Of a stretch of DNA of 64,000 nt, positions 53,048 to 61,608 are shown one piece after another. The DNA lies in NCBI GenBank assembly GCA_964443225.1, contig CAYUCC010000015.1:20574-84573 (forward strand), read 5' to 3'. The position numbers and the translations under genes were made by a program. Under the pieces are notes generated by a model. That model saw only the letters and a list, made by a program, of their open reading frames with translations, ran no database searches and was not told the origin of the DNA. This DNA is from SSC4 sp964443225 (lineage in GTDB: Bacteria > Chloroflexota > Anaerolineae > SSC4 > Amarolineaceae). Within the stretch, counting starts at the first letter, position 1. Each line of letters begins with the position of its first letter.

Positions 53048-53686
53048 TCAGGCAGGCAGGTGTTGGCGTGCGTGGGCCAGAGATGCCTCACGCAGGGTGG
53101 ATGCACGTTCCAGCCAGGCGGAGAGCTGGGCCTGCATCGTGGTCACAAATGCGGTATCCTGAATGGCGGTCAGATTGATCTGCACATTGAGCGCCGCGCC
53201 CTGCGCTGCGGCCTCGGCCAGCAGCGCGCCGGTGATGCCATCCGTCACGGCGTTGGGATTACCCAGCTCGACGACCCGCAGGCACAGTTCGAGCACCTCG
53301 ACGGCGGCTTCCAGGGTTTGCATGGGCACGACGGTGGCGTCCCGGTACGCAGTCTGTATGGCGAGCTGCCGTTCCTGCTTCTGGTACTCGGTCTCTTTGG
53401 GCAGACGGAATGCGGCGATGACGATGGAAAATACCTCGGCATCGCGCGTGGCCAGCGTCAGCAAACGCTGGCGCAGTGGATCCGCCGTGGTTACCACCTG
53501 CTGCATGGCGGCCTCGACCGGCGCGTATTTGGGCCGGCCCACCGTGAGGCGTGCCACCATGGCGGCGAGTGACGCTGCCAGGGCCGCGACCACGGCGGCC
53601 GTGCTGCCGCCCCCCGGCGCTGCCGTGTCAGCCGCCAGCGCATCGCTAAATTCGGACAGTGTGAAGTCGGAGAATGGTTTTGTCAT
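53048..53686 (-). CDS. Cyclodeaminase/cyclohydrolase family protein (FchA-like)
   Basis: 212 residues, all helical, with the signature AAPGGGSTAAVVAALAASLAAMV and NPNAVTDGITGALLAEAAAQGAALNV. Family members are methenyl-THF cyclohydrolases or formimino-THF cyclodeaminases in one-carbon metabolism. No formiminotransferase domain is fused, so the FchA type fits best. Divergent from lon. Confidence 0.88.
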   Translation of the reverse strand: MTKPFSDFTLSEFSDALAADTAAPGGGSTAAVVAALAASLAAMVARLTVGRPKYAPVEAAMQQVVTTADPLRQRLLTLATRDAEVFSIVIAAFRLPKETEYQKQERQLAIQTAYRDATVVPMQTLEAAVEVLELCLRVVELGNPNAVTDGITGALLAEAAAQGAALNVQINLTAIQDTAFVTTMQAQLSAWLERASTLREASLAHARQHLPA

Positions 53687-53754
53687 GGTTGGAGATTCTA
53701 CTCGATGTGATGAGATTTTGCCAACGGCGTATGTATCGGGCGCATTTCACACGA

Positions 53755-53784
53755 TTGGGAGGGGTGTAGGTTTTGTGGTACAAT
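53755..53784 (+). promoter_or_regulatory. Promoter for lon
   Basis: TTGGGA (53755-53760) and TACAAT (53779-53784), spacer 18; start near 53791. No CIRCE or other heat-shock operator is visible. Confidence 0.5.
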
Positions 53785-53822
53785 CAGGCTCAGTGTGTCC
53801 ATGCCCATGCAGGAGGTACTCC

Positions 53823-56369
53823 GTGCCATTATTTGGACGCGATCGCGGCCGCAGCCGACCCGACGCGAACGAGGGTTCCCTGGAACCCACCAACGATCAA
53901 TTACCTATCAGCGAATCCGAAAGTCAGATACCGAACGACCTGCCGGTGCTGCCGCTGCGCGGCGTCGTCGTTTACCCGATGATGTGGCTGCCGCTGACCG
54001 TGGGCCAGCCGCGGTCGATCCGCCTGATCGATGCCACGATGGCCGAAAGTCGTGTCATCGGGCTCGTGACGAGCCGTGATCCCGAAACGGAAGAACCGAC
54101 TCCAGAAGAATTGTACGAGATTGGCACAGCGGCGGTCGTGCACCGGCTGCTGCGCGCCCCAGATGGCACCGTTCGTCTGATCGTCCAGGGGTTGGAGCGT
54201 ATCAAAGTCGGTTGGTATACCCAAACCGAACCGTTCCTGCGCGCACAGGTGAGTGCCGCATTGGATGACCTGGAAGACACGGTCGAGGTCGAGGCACTGT
54301 CGCGTAACGCACAGGACCTCTTCCGGCGGCTCATTCAGCTTGTGCCGCACTTGCCCGATGAGCTCGAGATGGCGGCCATGAACGTGGAAGATGCGCGCCA
54401 GCTCGTTTACCTGATTGCTTCCAGCCTGCGTCTCGAGCTGGCCGATGCCCAGGAGATCCTGGAGATCGACAGCGTACGCGATAAACTGGTCAAGCTCAAC
54501 CAGCTGCTGGCCAAAGAGCTGGAAGTGCTGGAACTGGGGCGCAAGATTCAGTCGGAAGCCCAGTCCGAAATGGAAAAGATGCAGCGCGAGTTCTACCTGC
54601 GCGAGCAGCTGAAGGCGATCCAGAAGGAGCTGGGCGAAGACGACGAACAGACCGCCGAAGTACGCGAGCTCGAAACACGCATTGGCGAGGCCGGCATGCC
54701 GGACGAGGCCAACAAGGAAGCCCTGCGCGAGCTCGACCGCCTGCGTAAGATGCCGCCTCAGGCTGCCGAGTTCGGCGTGATCAAGACCTATCTCGACTGG
54801 ATGGTGAGTCTGCCCTGGAACAAGATCACGGAGGACCACCTCGACATCGCGCACGCGCGCGCCATATTGGATGAAGATCACTACGATCTCAAAGAGATCA
54901 AGGAGCGGATCTTGGAGTTCCTGGCCGTGCGCAAACTGCGTGTCGAACGCAGGGGGCAGGGAGAGGAAGCCGACGACTCGCCGCGTGACCAGATTCGTAA
55001 AGAACGAGAGGGCGTGATTCTCTGCTTCGTGGGACCGCCGGGCGTTGGCAAGACCAGTCTGGGTCTCTCGATTGCGCGCGCCATGGGACGCACTTTCGTA
55101 CGCCTGGCCCTGGGCGGCATTCACGACGAGGCCGAAATCCGCGGGTTTCGCCGGACCTACATCGGCTCGATGCCCGGGCGCATCATGCAGATGCTGCGCC
55201 GTGTCGAGACCAAAAACCCCGTCTTCATGCTCGACGAGGTCGATAAGTTGGGTCGCGATTTTCGCGGTGACCCCTCGTCTGCGCTGTTGGAAGTGCTGGA
55301 CCCCGAACAAAACAGCGAGTTTCGCGACCATTACCTGGATGTGCCCTTCGACCTTTCGCAGGTGATGTTTATCACCACCGCCAACTGGCTCGAAACGATC
55401 CCCGAACCGCTCCTGGATCGAATGGAGATCCTGCAGCTGTCGGGTTACACCGAGCTCGAGAAGGTCAAAATTGCCCAGGGATACCTGATCCCGCGCCAGA
55501 TTCGTGAAAACAGCCTGCGCGTGGGGGAAGTGACCATCGAAGAGACGGCGCTGCACAAGATCATCAGCGACTACACCCGTGAAGCGGGTGTGCGTGCCCT
55601 GGAGCGTCAGATCGGCAAGATCTGCCGTAAGGTGGCGACGCAGGTGGCTGAAGTGGGCAGCGAGAACGGCGCCGAGTTCAAACCGGTGGTAGTCACGACG
55701 GACAACCTCTCCGATCTGTTGGGCAAACCGCGATACTACAACGAAGTGGCCGAGCGTACCGAACGCCCCGGCGTGGCGACGGGCCTGGCAGTCACGTCAG
55801 TTGGGGGCGACATCCTATTCATCGAGGCGACCCGCATGAGCGGGGGCAAAGGGTTTACGGTCACCGGTCAGCTGGGTGACGTCATGAAGGAATCGGCGCA
55901 GGCGGCGCTCAGTTACGTTCGGTCGATGGCCAAAGAGCTATCCGTGGATGAGGAGTTCTTCAGCCGCAGCGACCTCCACCTGCACATCCCAGCGGGTGCG
56001 GTGCCCAAAGACGGTCCGTCAGCCGGTGTGACCATGGCGACGGCGCTGGCCTCGCTGCTGACGGGGCGACCGGTGCGCGCCAACATCGGCATGACAGGCG
56101 AGATCACGCTGCGTGGCCAGGTATTGCCCATTGGTGGCGTGAAGGAAAAGGTGCTGGCTGCTGCGCGGGCCGGGCTCGATACAGTGATCCTGCCCAAACG
56201 CAACGAGCCTGACCTGGACGATCTCCCGGCGGAAGTGCGCAGCAAGATGTCGTTCGTGATGGTCGAGTCGGTCGACGAGGTGTTCGCGTACGCCTTGTGC
56301 CCGCCGACTGCGATGGCAGACCCGACCGTCCCTGCCGATGCGCCATCTGCGGACCCGGTACCAGCCTGA
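53823..56369 (+). CDS. lon: ATP-dependent protease Lon
   Basis: Cytoplasmic AAA+ serine protease degrading misfolded and regulatory proteins. 848 residues: LON substrate domain (LPVLPLRGVVVYPMMWLPLTV), coiled-coil, AAA+ with Walker A GPPGVGKT at about 403 and Walker B FMLDEVD, and a C-terminal protease with Ser733 (KDGPSAG) and Lys776 (GGVKEK). GTG start with AGGAGG 6 bases upstream. The C terminus has a short Pro/Ala tail. N-terminal 35 residues are acidic and unconserved. Confidence 0.96.
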   Translation: MPLFGRDRGRSRPDANEGSLEPTNDQLPISESESQIPNDLPVLPLRGVVVYPMMWLPLTVGQPRSIRLIDATMAESRVIGLVTSRDPETEEPTPEELYEIGTAAVVHRLLRAPDGTVRLIVQGLERIKVGWYTQTEPFLRAQVSAALDDLEDTVEVEALSRNAQDLFRRLIQLVPHLPDELEMAAMNVEDARQLVYLIASSLRLELADAQEILEIDSVRDKLVKLNQLLAKELEVLELGRKIQSEAQSEMEKMQREFYLREQLKAIQKELGEDDEQTAEVRELETRIGEAGMPDEANKEALRELDRLRKMPPQAAEFGVIKTYLDWMVSLPWNKITEDHLDIAHARAILDEDHYDLKEIKERILEFLAVRKLRVERRGQGEEADDSPRDQIRKEREGVILCFVGPPGVGKTSLGLSIARAMGRTFVRLALGGIHDEAEIRGFRRTYIGSMPGRIMQMLRRVETKNPVFMLDEVDKLGRDFRGDPSSALLEVLDPEQNSEFRDHYLDVPFDLSQVMFITTANWLETIPEPLLDRMEILQLSGYTELEKVKIAQGYLIPRQIRENSLRVGEVTIEETALHKIISDYTREAGVRALERQIGKICRKVATQVAEVGSENGAEFKPVVVTTDNLSDLLGKPRYYNEVAERTERPGVATGLAVTSVGGDILFIEATRMSGGKGFTVTGQLGDVMKESAQAALSYVRSMAKELSVDEEFFSRSDLHLHIPAGAVPKDGPSAGVTMATALASLLTGRPVRANIGMTGEITLRGQVLPIGGVKEKVLAAARAGLDTVILPKRNEPDLDDLPAEVRSKMSFVMVESVDEVFAYALCPPTAMADPTVPADAPSADPVPA

Positions 56370-56379
56370 GGACGGCGCC

Positions 56380-57372
56380 TTGAACGCGCGCACGCTCGTG
56401 GTCGTCACCCTGCTGTGCTTCTTTGTGGCTGCTGCGATCAGTTACCCGGCCATTACACGGGGCGACATCTACGACAATGCGATGGGTGGTCGCGTCGGTG
56501 ATGCCGCGCAGTACATCCGTATGGCCGGGGGGGCGCCGCTTGCTGACGTGGCGCGACCCTACCGCTACCGCGTGGTGACACCCGTGCTGGCGCGTCTGGT
56601 GCCGTTTCTGCCCGCCAGCATCGCTCAGTTTTACCAGGTGAGCCCCGATAAGATCATTGCGTTCAAGTTCGGGGTCGTGAATCTGGTCGGCCTGACGATA
56701 GCTGGCGTGGCGTTGGCTGCGTACGTGCGTCGCCTTGGCTTTTCGGGGCTGGAAGGGATCGTCGCGGTTCTGCTGTTTTACACAGCGTTTCCGGTGGTGG
56801 TGTACGGCGCCTCTCCACTGGTAGATGCCTGGGCTTACGCCTTCCTGGCGCTCGGGTTCTTGTGCATCGTCACCCAGGCTGTCTGGCCCCTGGCCCTTGT
56901 GTTCCTGTTGGGTATGTTGACGAAAGAGACCACCCTGCTGCTGCTGCTGGGGATCTTCTTCCTGGTGCCGGTGGTGTCTGGACGTTGGCGTCTGGTGGCG
57001 GCGTGTGTGCCTGGGCTGCTGGCGTTTTTGGGTCTTCGGCTGCTGCTGCCGGGCGGTTACGGGTATGACAGTGGACTGTCGACCTTGTTGAACAGCCTGA
57101 CCTTACTGATGACACCAACACTGCGGCACGCGCTGATCTTTGTCGACCTGGTCATGGCGTTTGGGTTCGTATGGTGGCTGGCCTGGCAAGGCTGGCGACA
57201 CCCGGGACCGCAGCTGCGGCCGACGTGGCAGCACCTGGTGTGGCTGGTACCCGTCACGATCATTGCCCAGCTGGCGATCGACTTTAACTTTTTTGGCCGG
57301 GTCGTCTTTTTTGCCTTCCCGGCCATCATTCCCCTGGCCCTGACCGGTTTGCGCCACGTCTTGACAGAATAA
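56380..57372 (+). CDS. Polytopic membrane protein of unknown function (GT-C-like)
   Basis: About 330 residues, nine or ten predicted helices. The first outside loop carries GDAAQYIRMAGG and PYRYRVVTPVLARLVPFLP, with an Asp near the start as in GT-C mannosyltransferase-like proteins. Start is TTG at 56380 with GAGG upstream; the frame extends back into lon. It follows lon by 10 bases and is probably cotranscribed with it. No specific family recognised. Confidence 0.72.
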   Translation: MNARTLVVVTLLCFFVAAAISYPAITRGDIYDNAMGGRVGDAAQYIRMAGGAPLADVARPYRYRVVTPVLARLVPFLPASIAQFYQVSPDKIIAFKFGVVNLVGLTIAGVALAAYVRRLGFSGLEGIVAVLLFYTAFPVVVYGASPLVDAWAYAFLALGFLCIVTQAVWPLALVFLLGMLTKETTLLLLLGIFFLVPVVSGRWRLVAACVPGLLAFLGLRLLLPGGYGYDSGLSTLLNSLTLLMTPTLRHALIFVDLVMAFGFVWWLAWQGWRHPGPQLRPTWQHLVWLVPVTIIAQLAIDFNFFGRVVFFAFPAIIPLALTGLRHVLTE

Positions 57373-57375
57373 CAA

Positions 57376-57405
57376 TTGGACGAATGTCCAGAAATATGCT
57401 ATACT
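57376..57405 (+). promoter_or_regulatory. Promoter with palindromic element for the PHP-AlbA_2 gene
   Basis: TTGGAC (57376-57381) and TATACT (57400-57405), spacer 18. TGGAC-GAAT-GTCCA at 57377-57390 is an inverted repeat overlapping the -35, a possible operator. Confidence 0.6.
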
Positions 57406-57483
57406 TTGTCGAATCTTGAAACGGACGCCGGCGATTGGCAGCGTCCACAAAGATTCTAACAGCAAAGGAGATGTGTTTTCAGT

Positions 57484-59349
57484 TTGGCATCGAAGAAATT
57501 GAAGCGCCAATGGCGCCTGATGGACCTTCACCTGCATACGCCTGCATCGGCGGACTGGCAGGAACCGGAGGTCACCTATTTGGACTGGCTACAGAAGGCC
57601 GAGGCGCGTGGTCTCGACGTGGTAGCCATCACGGACCACAACACGGTTTCCGGTGTGGCGCAGCTGCGCCAGGAGATCGAGCGGTTGCATTGGCTTGAGC
57701 AAAATGGCCGGCTGCAACCGCAGGAAAAAAAGACGCTCGATGAGTATCGGCGGATCGGCAACAAAATTCTGGTTCTGCCCGGGTTCGAGTTTACCGCCAC
57801 GTTTGGGTTTCATATTCTGGCTATTTTTCCGGCAGAGACCTCGGTACGTGCCCTGGAGCTGCTTCTGCTGCGCCTGAACGTACCGCCAAACAAACTCGAC
57901 CTGGGTTCGACCGAAGTGGGTGCCAGTGCCGACGTCCTGACGGCGTACCGATTGATCGACGAAGCGGGTGGTCTGGCCATCGCGGCGCACGCCAATTCGA
58001 CCCATGGTGTGGCGCTGCGCGATTTTCCCTTTGGCGGGCAGACCAAAATCGCCTACACGCAGGATCCCCATTTGCATGCGTTGGAGGTAACCGATCTGGA
58101 CAGCCGCAGCCGGCGGTCGACGGCCAAGTTTTTCGACGGCTCCAAGCCCGAATATGCGCGGCGTATGCACTGTATCCAGGGGTCGGACGCCCATCGTTTG
58201 CATCGTCACCCCACCGAGAAGCACCTGCTGGGTGTTGGTGACCGCGTCACCGAGATTTTCGTTCCTGATGTATCGTTCGAGGCGATTGCCGAGGTCCTCA
58301 AGGGCAGCGATTTCGCCTGCACGCGCCCCTACCGGCCCAAGAAGGAACCTTTCGACTACATTGCGGCCGCGCGTGACCAGGGTCCCACCATCGTGCAGTC
58401 GTTCCACGAAAATTGGGCGCGGCACGGTGGGCGTATGCACGCGATTCTGTGCGACATGGTGGCTTTCGCCAATACCAACGGCGGCACCGTCTATGTGGGC
58501 GTCAGCGCCACGCGCAAGGGCCAGCCGGTGGGGGTGGACATGCCCGATGACGCCATTGCGACCCTGCGCAGCGAAGCCCAGCGCACGATTGTGCCGCCGC
58601 TCGACGCCACATTCGACGTGCTCGAGTCGCAGGGCCGGCCGGTGGTGCGGGTGATGGTACCGGAGGGGAAGGACAAACCGTACTGCCTGGACGACAGCAA
58701 AATTTACGTCCGGCAGGAAGCCGAAACCAGCATGGCGGTGCGGGACGAAATCGTCCAGCTCGTGCGCAGCACGTTGAAAGAACAGCTGCGAACCGAGCTG
58801 GCGGCGGAGCTGGCGACCGAAACCAAACCCGCGGCCAAGTCCCCGGCGCGACGCGGGCGTCGTGCCGCGGCGGTGCCGCCCAGCGAGGCCGCGGTCGAGC
58901 CTATCTTGCCGGCAGAACCTGCGGTCGAGCCTGAAGTCGTCACAACCGAGGTCGAAGAGGGTGAGCTGGAGCTTGTCGAGGATCAGGCGCTGGCCAATCC
59001 CGCACCCAAAGTGGGTGTCGAGATTTTGAACGGCGAACAGGGCAAACCAAAACAGAGCCACGTCATCCGCGATCTACGCAACGGCATGGTCATTCGCAAC
59101 GTGACCCGTAAATCGGCGCGTAAATTGTGGAGTTACGCCATCTCGCAGTACGAAACCAACCCGATCGACATAGAGAAGGTCCAATGGCGCGGCGATGTGG
59201 GTTTGTGGCAGGCCAGCAAGCGGGCGGGCAAGATCCGTTACGACCTGGTGCAGCGTGCCGAGGACGGTTTGCACGTCTATTACGGCGTGACCGAGGATGG
59301 CATGGACGGTCCGTGGCGCCAATTTTTGGTGGAAGAAGACCGCAAATAG
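57484..59349 (+). CDS. PHP phosphoesterase domain fused to an AlbA_2 (Schlafen-like) domain
   Basis: 621 residues. PHP domain at about 12-285 with metal residues H16/H18 (DLHLHTP), D51/H52 (ITDHNTVSG), E102 (GFEFT), H169 (AAHANSTHG) and D235/H237 (GSDAHRLHRH). An AlbA_2-type domain follows at about 305-425 (ILCDMVAFANTNGGTVYVGV). Then comes an acidic/Pro linker (440-510) and a C-terminal basic domain (511-621). PHP domains hydrolyse phosphates or nucleic acids, and AlbA_2/Schlafen domains occur in RNA- or DNA-acting proteins. TTG start with AAAGGAG 13 bases upstream; ATG at 57520 is an alternative. Function unknown; may act on nucleic acid. Confidence 0.82.
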   Translation: MASKKLKRQWRLMDLHLHTPASADWQEPEVTYLDWLQKAEARGLDVVAITDHNTVSGVAQLRQEIERLHWLEQNGRLQPQEKKTLDEYRRIGNKILVLPGFEFTATFGFHILAIFPAETSVRALELLLLRLNVPPNKLDLGSTEVGASADVLTAYRLIDEAGGLAIAAHANSTHGVALRDFPFGGQTKIAYTQDPHLHALEVTDLDSRSRRSTAKFFDGSKPEYARRMHCIQGSDAHRLHRHPTEKHLLGVGDRVTEIFVPDVSFEAIAEVLKGSDFACTRPYRPKKEPFDYIAAARDQGPTIVQSFHENWARHGGRMHAILCDMVAFANTNGGTVYVGVSATRKGQPVGVDMPDDAIATLRSEAQRTIVPPLDATFDVLESQGRPVVRVMVPEGKDKPYCLDDSKIYVRQEAETSMAVRDEIVQLVRSTLKEQLRTELAAELATETKPAAKSPARRGRRAAAVPPSEAAVEPILPAEPAVEPEVVTTEVEEGELELVEDQALANPAPKVGVEILNGEQGKPKQSHVIRDLRNGMVIRNVTRKSARKLWSYAISQYETNPIDIEKVQWRGDVGLWQASKRAGKIRYDLVQRAEDGLHVYYGVTEDGMDGPWRQFLVEEDRK

Positions 59350-59361
59350 AATTATGGTGGG

Positions 59362-59396
59362 GCCGTAGAGTCGCAGCATGGCTACGGCTCTACGGC
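59362..59396. terminator. Hairpin between convergent PHP-AlbA_2 and UbiA genes
   Basis: GCCGTAGAG (59362-59370) pairs with 59388-59396; further GGCTACGG/CTACGGC repeats lie in the loop. No T run, so a weak terminator call. Confidence 0.5.
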
Positions 59397-59397
59397 T

Positions 59398-60309
59398 CTA
59401 CGCGTACATCACAATCACCACTGCCACCACCCACAACGCCACATCGATGAGCAATGGCCGGTCGCGCAGCAGCAGTTCTTCGGGCGCGCCGCCTTCACCC
59501 TTGACGTGGATCAGATACAGGTAGCGGAACAGGCCGTAGAGGACAAACGGGATCGTCAGCATCATCGTATGGTTGAGCGGCAGATTGGGTGCTGAGAAGG
59601 TGTACAGCGAGTATGCCATGACAATGGCCGACGTCACCAGCGCAATCATCTCGTCGATGAAGCGCAGGTTGTAATTCTCCAGGCTGGTACGATGGCTGGA
59701 AGCTTTGCCTTCCAGCAAAATCAGCTCGTGGCGCCGTTTGCCCATAACGATGAACAGGGCGAGCAGCACCATGCAGACGTATAGCCACGGCGAAAACCGT
59801 TCGACATCGATCACGGCAACACCACCCGCCACACGCAGCACGAACCCGCCGGCAAGCACCAGCAGGTCTACAATGACGACGCGTTTGAGGTAGAAGGTGT
59901 ACGCAAGGGTCAGCAGCAGGTAGCCGGTCAGGATCGCACCGAAGGACGGGCTTATCCAGAACGCCACGGGCAGACAAAGGATCACGAACAGAATGGCCGT
60001 CGCAATGGCCACCCACGGTGGCAGTGTGCCCGCAGCCAGCGGGCGATGCCGTTTGGTGGGGTGTTGGCGGTCTTTTTCGATGTCAACCAGGTCATTGATC
60101 AGATAAGTGGCGCTCGAAATCAGGCAGAAACAGACGAAGGCCACCGTGGTGCGCAGAAAAAGGGTTGGCTCGAACAGTTTGCCGTCGAACACCAGTGCGG
60201 CATAGACGAACCCGTTTTTCGTCCACTGGCGCGGGCGCATCGTCTTGAACAGCGCACGGGCCATGGCGATAACGCCCGGTTTGGATGATGTGTGTGCCAG
60301 GTCGGTCAT
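59398..60309 (-). CDS. UbiA-family prenyltransferase, decaprenyl-phosphate phosphoribosyltransferase-like
   Basis: 303 residues, eight to nine helices. The polar signature RPRQWTKN and the first Asp motif NDLVDIEKDRQHPTKRHRPLA match the DPPR synthase branch, which transfers phosphoribose from PRPP to polyprenyl phosphate for arabinose-containing glycans. The second motif (YTFYLKRVVIVDLLVLAGGFVLR) is also as in that group. It would supply a lipid-linked sugar for surface glycans. ATG 60309 lies only a few bases after the predicted transcript start. Confidence 0.85.
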   Translation of the reverse strand: MTDLAHTSSKPGVIAMARALFKTMRPRQWTKNGFVYAALVFDGKLFEPTLFLRTTVAFVCFCLISSATYLINDLVDIEKDRQHPTKRHRPLAAGTLPPWVAIATAILFVILCLPVAFWISPSFGAILTGYLLLTLAYTFYLKRVVIVDLLVLAGGFVLRVAGGVAVIDVERFSPWLYVCMVLLALFIVMGKRRHELILLEGKASSHRTSLENYNLRFIDEMIALVTSAIVMAYSLYTFSAPNLPLNHTMMLTIPFVLYGLFRYLYLIHVKGEGGAPEELLLRDRPLLIDVALWVVAVVIVMYA

Positions 60310-60317
60310 ATGCGAAA

Positions 60318-60346
60318 ATCTTACCGTAAACCGGCAGGTTCGTCAA
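60318..60346 (-). promoter_or_regulatory. Promoter placing the start next to the UbiA-family ATG
   Basis: Minus-strand TTGACG (60346-60341) and TAAGAT (60323-60318), spacer 17; expected start 60310-60312, so the mRNA would be leaderless or nearly so. Confidence 0.62.
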
Positions 60347-60487
60347 CTGAAGAACCTGCCGTGCGTGCAGCATACCGCCGCGAGGGTTACGCAAGGGCTC
60401 ATCAATGCACACCGTGCTGCAAAATGGTTGGAATTCGTCAAAAATCACGGCAAGTCACTCTGTTACAGACCCTGAGGTCATCACGAG

Positions 60488-61390
60488 TTGCCCAAAAAAC
60501 GTCTGGATGCCCACCTGGTAGACGCCGGCCTGGCGGCCAACCGCACCCAGGCCCGCGGCCTGATCCTGGCCGGGCGGGTGCGTGTGGCGGACACGGTGTC
60601 TGACAAGCCCGGCCGCCTGGTGGCCGGCGATGCAGCGGTGACGGTCGACGCCGGTGCCGAATACGTCAGCCGTGGCGGCCACAAGCTGGCACATGCCCTG
60701 GACACTTTCCAGATCGACGTGCATGGCCTGGTTTGTGCCGACGTCGGTGCCTCAACCGGTGGTTTTACCGATTGTCTCTTGCAGCGTGGGGCTGCGCACG
60801 TCTTCGCCATCGACGTTGGTTACGGACAGTTGGCGTGGACCCTCCAGCAAGACCCGCGGGTGACCGTAGTGGACCGCACCAACGTCCGTTTCCTGACCGC
60901 CCTGCCCGGCGAAACCCACGTCGACCTGGTCACGATCGACGTTTCCTTCATCGGCCTGGGTCTGGTCATTCCAGCGGTACGCCGTTGGCTGGCCGGGTCA
61001 GTGCATGGTGGCATCGTCGCCCTGATCAAACCGCAGTTCGAAGCGGGTCGCACGCAGGTCGGCAAAGGCGGTGTGATCCGTGATCCCGAAGTCCATCGCG
61101 CCGTCCTGACCCAGGTTCTCAGCGCAGCCGCCTCCGAAGGCCTCGATGTCCTCGGCCTGACCACCTCGCCCATCACAGGCCCCGCCGGCAACACCGAATT
61201 CCTGGCCTGGCTGCGCCCCGGCACAGGGACGGGCGATGTCGCCACCCTGGTGACCGCCTGCCTGCCAACGGCCCAAGACGCCCCCAACCCCACCGAAACA
61301 CCACCTTCCCCCGCCCCCACCAAAAAACCCCAACCCCCAACCCCCAACCCCCAACCCCCATCCCCCAAAAAACCATTCCCGCTAATTTGA
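60488..61390 (+). CDS. tlyA: TlyA-family rRNA 2'-O-methyltransferase with repeat-encoded Pro-rich tail
   Basis: S4 domain at 1-60 (KKRLDAHLVDAGLAANRTQARGL) and an FtsJ-type SAM methyltransferase domain (YVSRGGHKLAHAL, CADVGASTGGFTDCLL, LVTIDVSFIGL, ALIKPQFEAGR). TlyA methylates cytidines of 16S and 23S rRNA; loss gives capreomycin resistance. TTG start with GAGG 10 bases upstream. The core ends at about residue 262; the last 35 residues are Pro/Lys/Thr and encoded largely by CCCCAAC heptamers (61328-61368). The stop overlaps the rpoB promoter. Confidence 0.93.
   Translation: MPKKRLDAHLVDAGLAANRTQARGLILAGRVRVADTVSDKPGRLVAGDAAVTVDAGAEYVSRGGHKLAHALDTFQIDVHGLVCADVGASTGGFTDCLLQRGAAHVFAIDVGYGQLAWTLQQDPRVTVVDRTNVRFLTALPGETHVDLVTIDVSFIGLGLVIPAVRRWLAGSVHGGIVALIKPQFEAGRTQVGKGGVIRDPEVHRAVLTQVLSAAASEGLDVLGLTTSPITGPAGNTEFLAWLRPGTGTGDVATLVTACLPTAQDAPNPTETPPSPAPTKKPQPPTPNPQPPSPKKPFPLI
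61328..61368. repeat. CCCCAAC heptanucleotide repeat inside the 3' end of tlyA
   Basis: Five perfect or near-perfect 7-base units, the reverse strand of the GGGG-type arrays at 1374-1442 and 6695-6752. It lies within the reading frame of tlyA and encodes its tail. Confidence 0.8.
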
Positions 61391-61415
61391 CAAACCCCCT
61401 CACGCGCAATACAAT
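61387..61415 (+). promoter_or_regulatory. Promoter for rpoB
   Basis: TTGACA (61387-61392) overlaps the tlyA stop; TACAAT (61410-61415), spacer 17; start near 61422 and a leader of about 187 bases. Confidence 0.72.
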
Positions 61416-61473
61416 ATCAGCTTGCGCGTAACGCGCCTATTGCACTTGAAGACCATGTTGGGCATTGTGACGC

Positions 61474-61526
61474 AACCCATCCGTGGAGGGACTGGGTCTA
61501 CTACGACTTAGGCCGCACGATGGGTT
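61474..61526 (+). promoter_or_regulatory. Leader hairpin upstream of rpoB
   Basis: AACCCATC-C-GTG (61474-61485) pairs with CACGATGGGTT (61516-61526) with one bulge; an AT-rich stretch (ATTTATTG) follows. It could be an attenuator or a site for protein control of rpoBC. Confidence 0.45.
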
Positions 61527-61608
61527 ATTTATTGTTGGGTGGCATCTGCACGTGATCATTTTTCAACGTCACCCAGGTTCAATTGCGTGTTGAAGGAGAA
61601 GACGGCGC

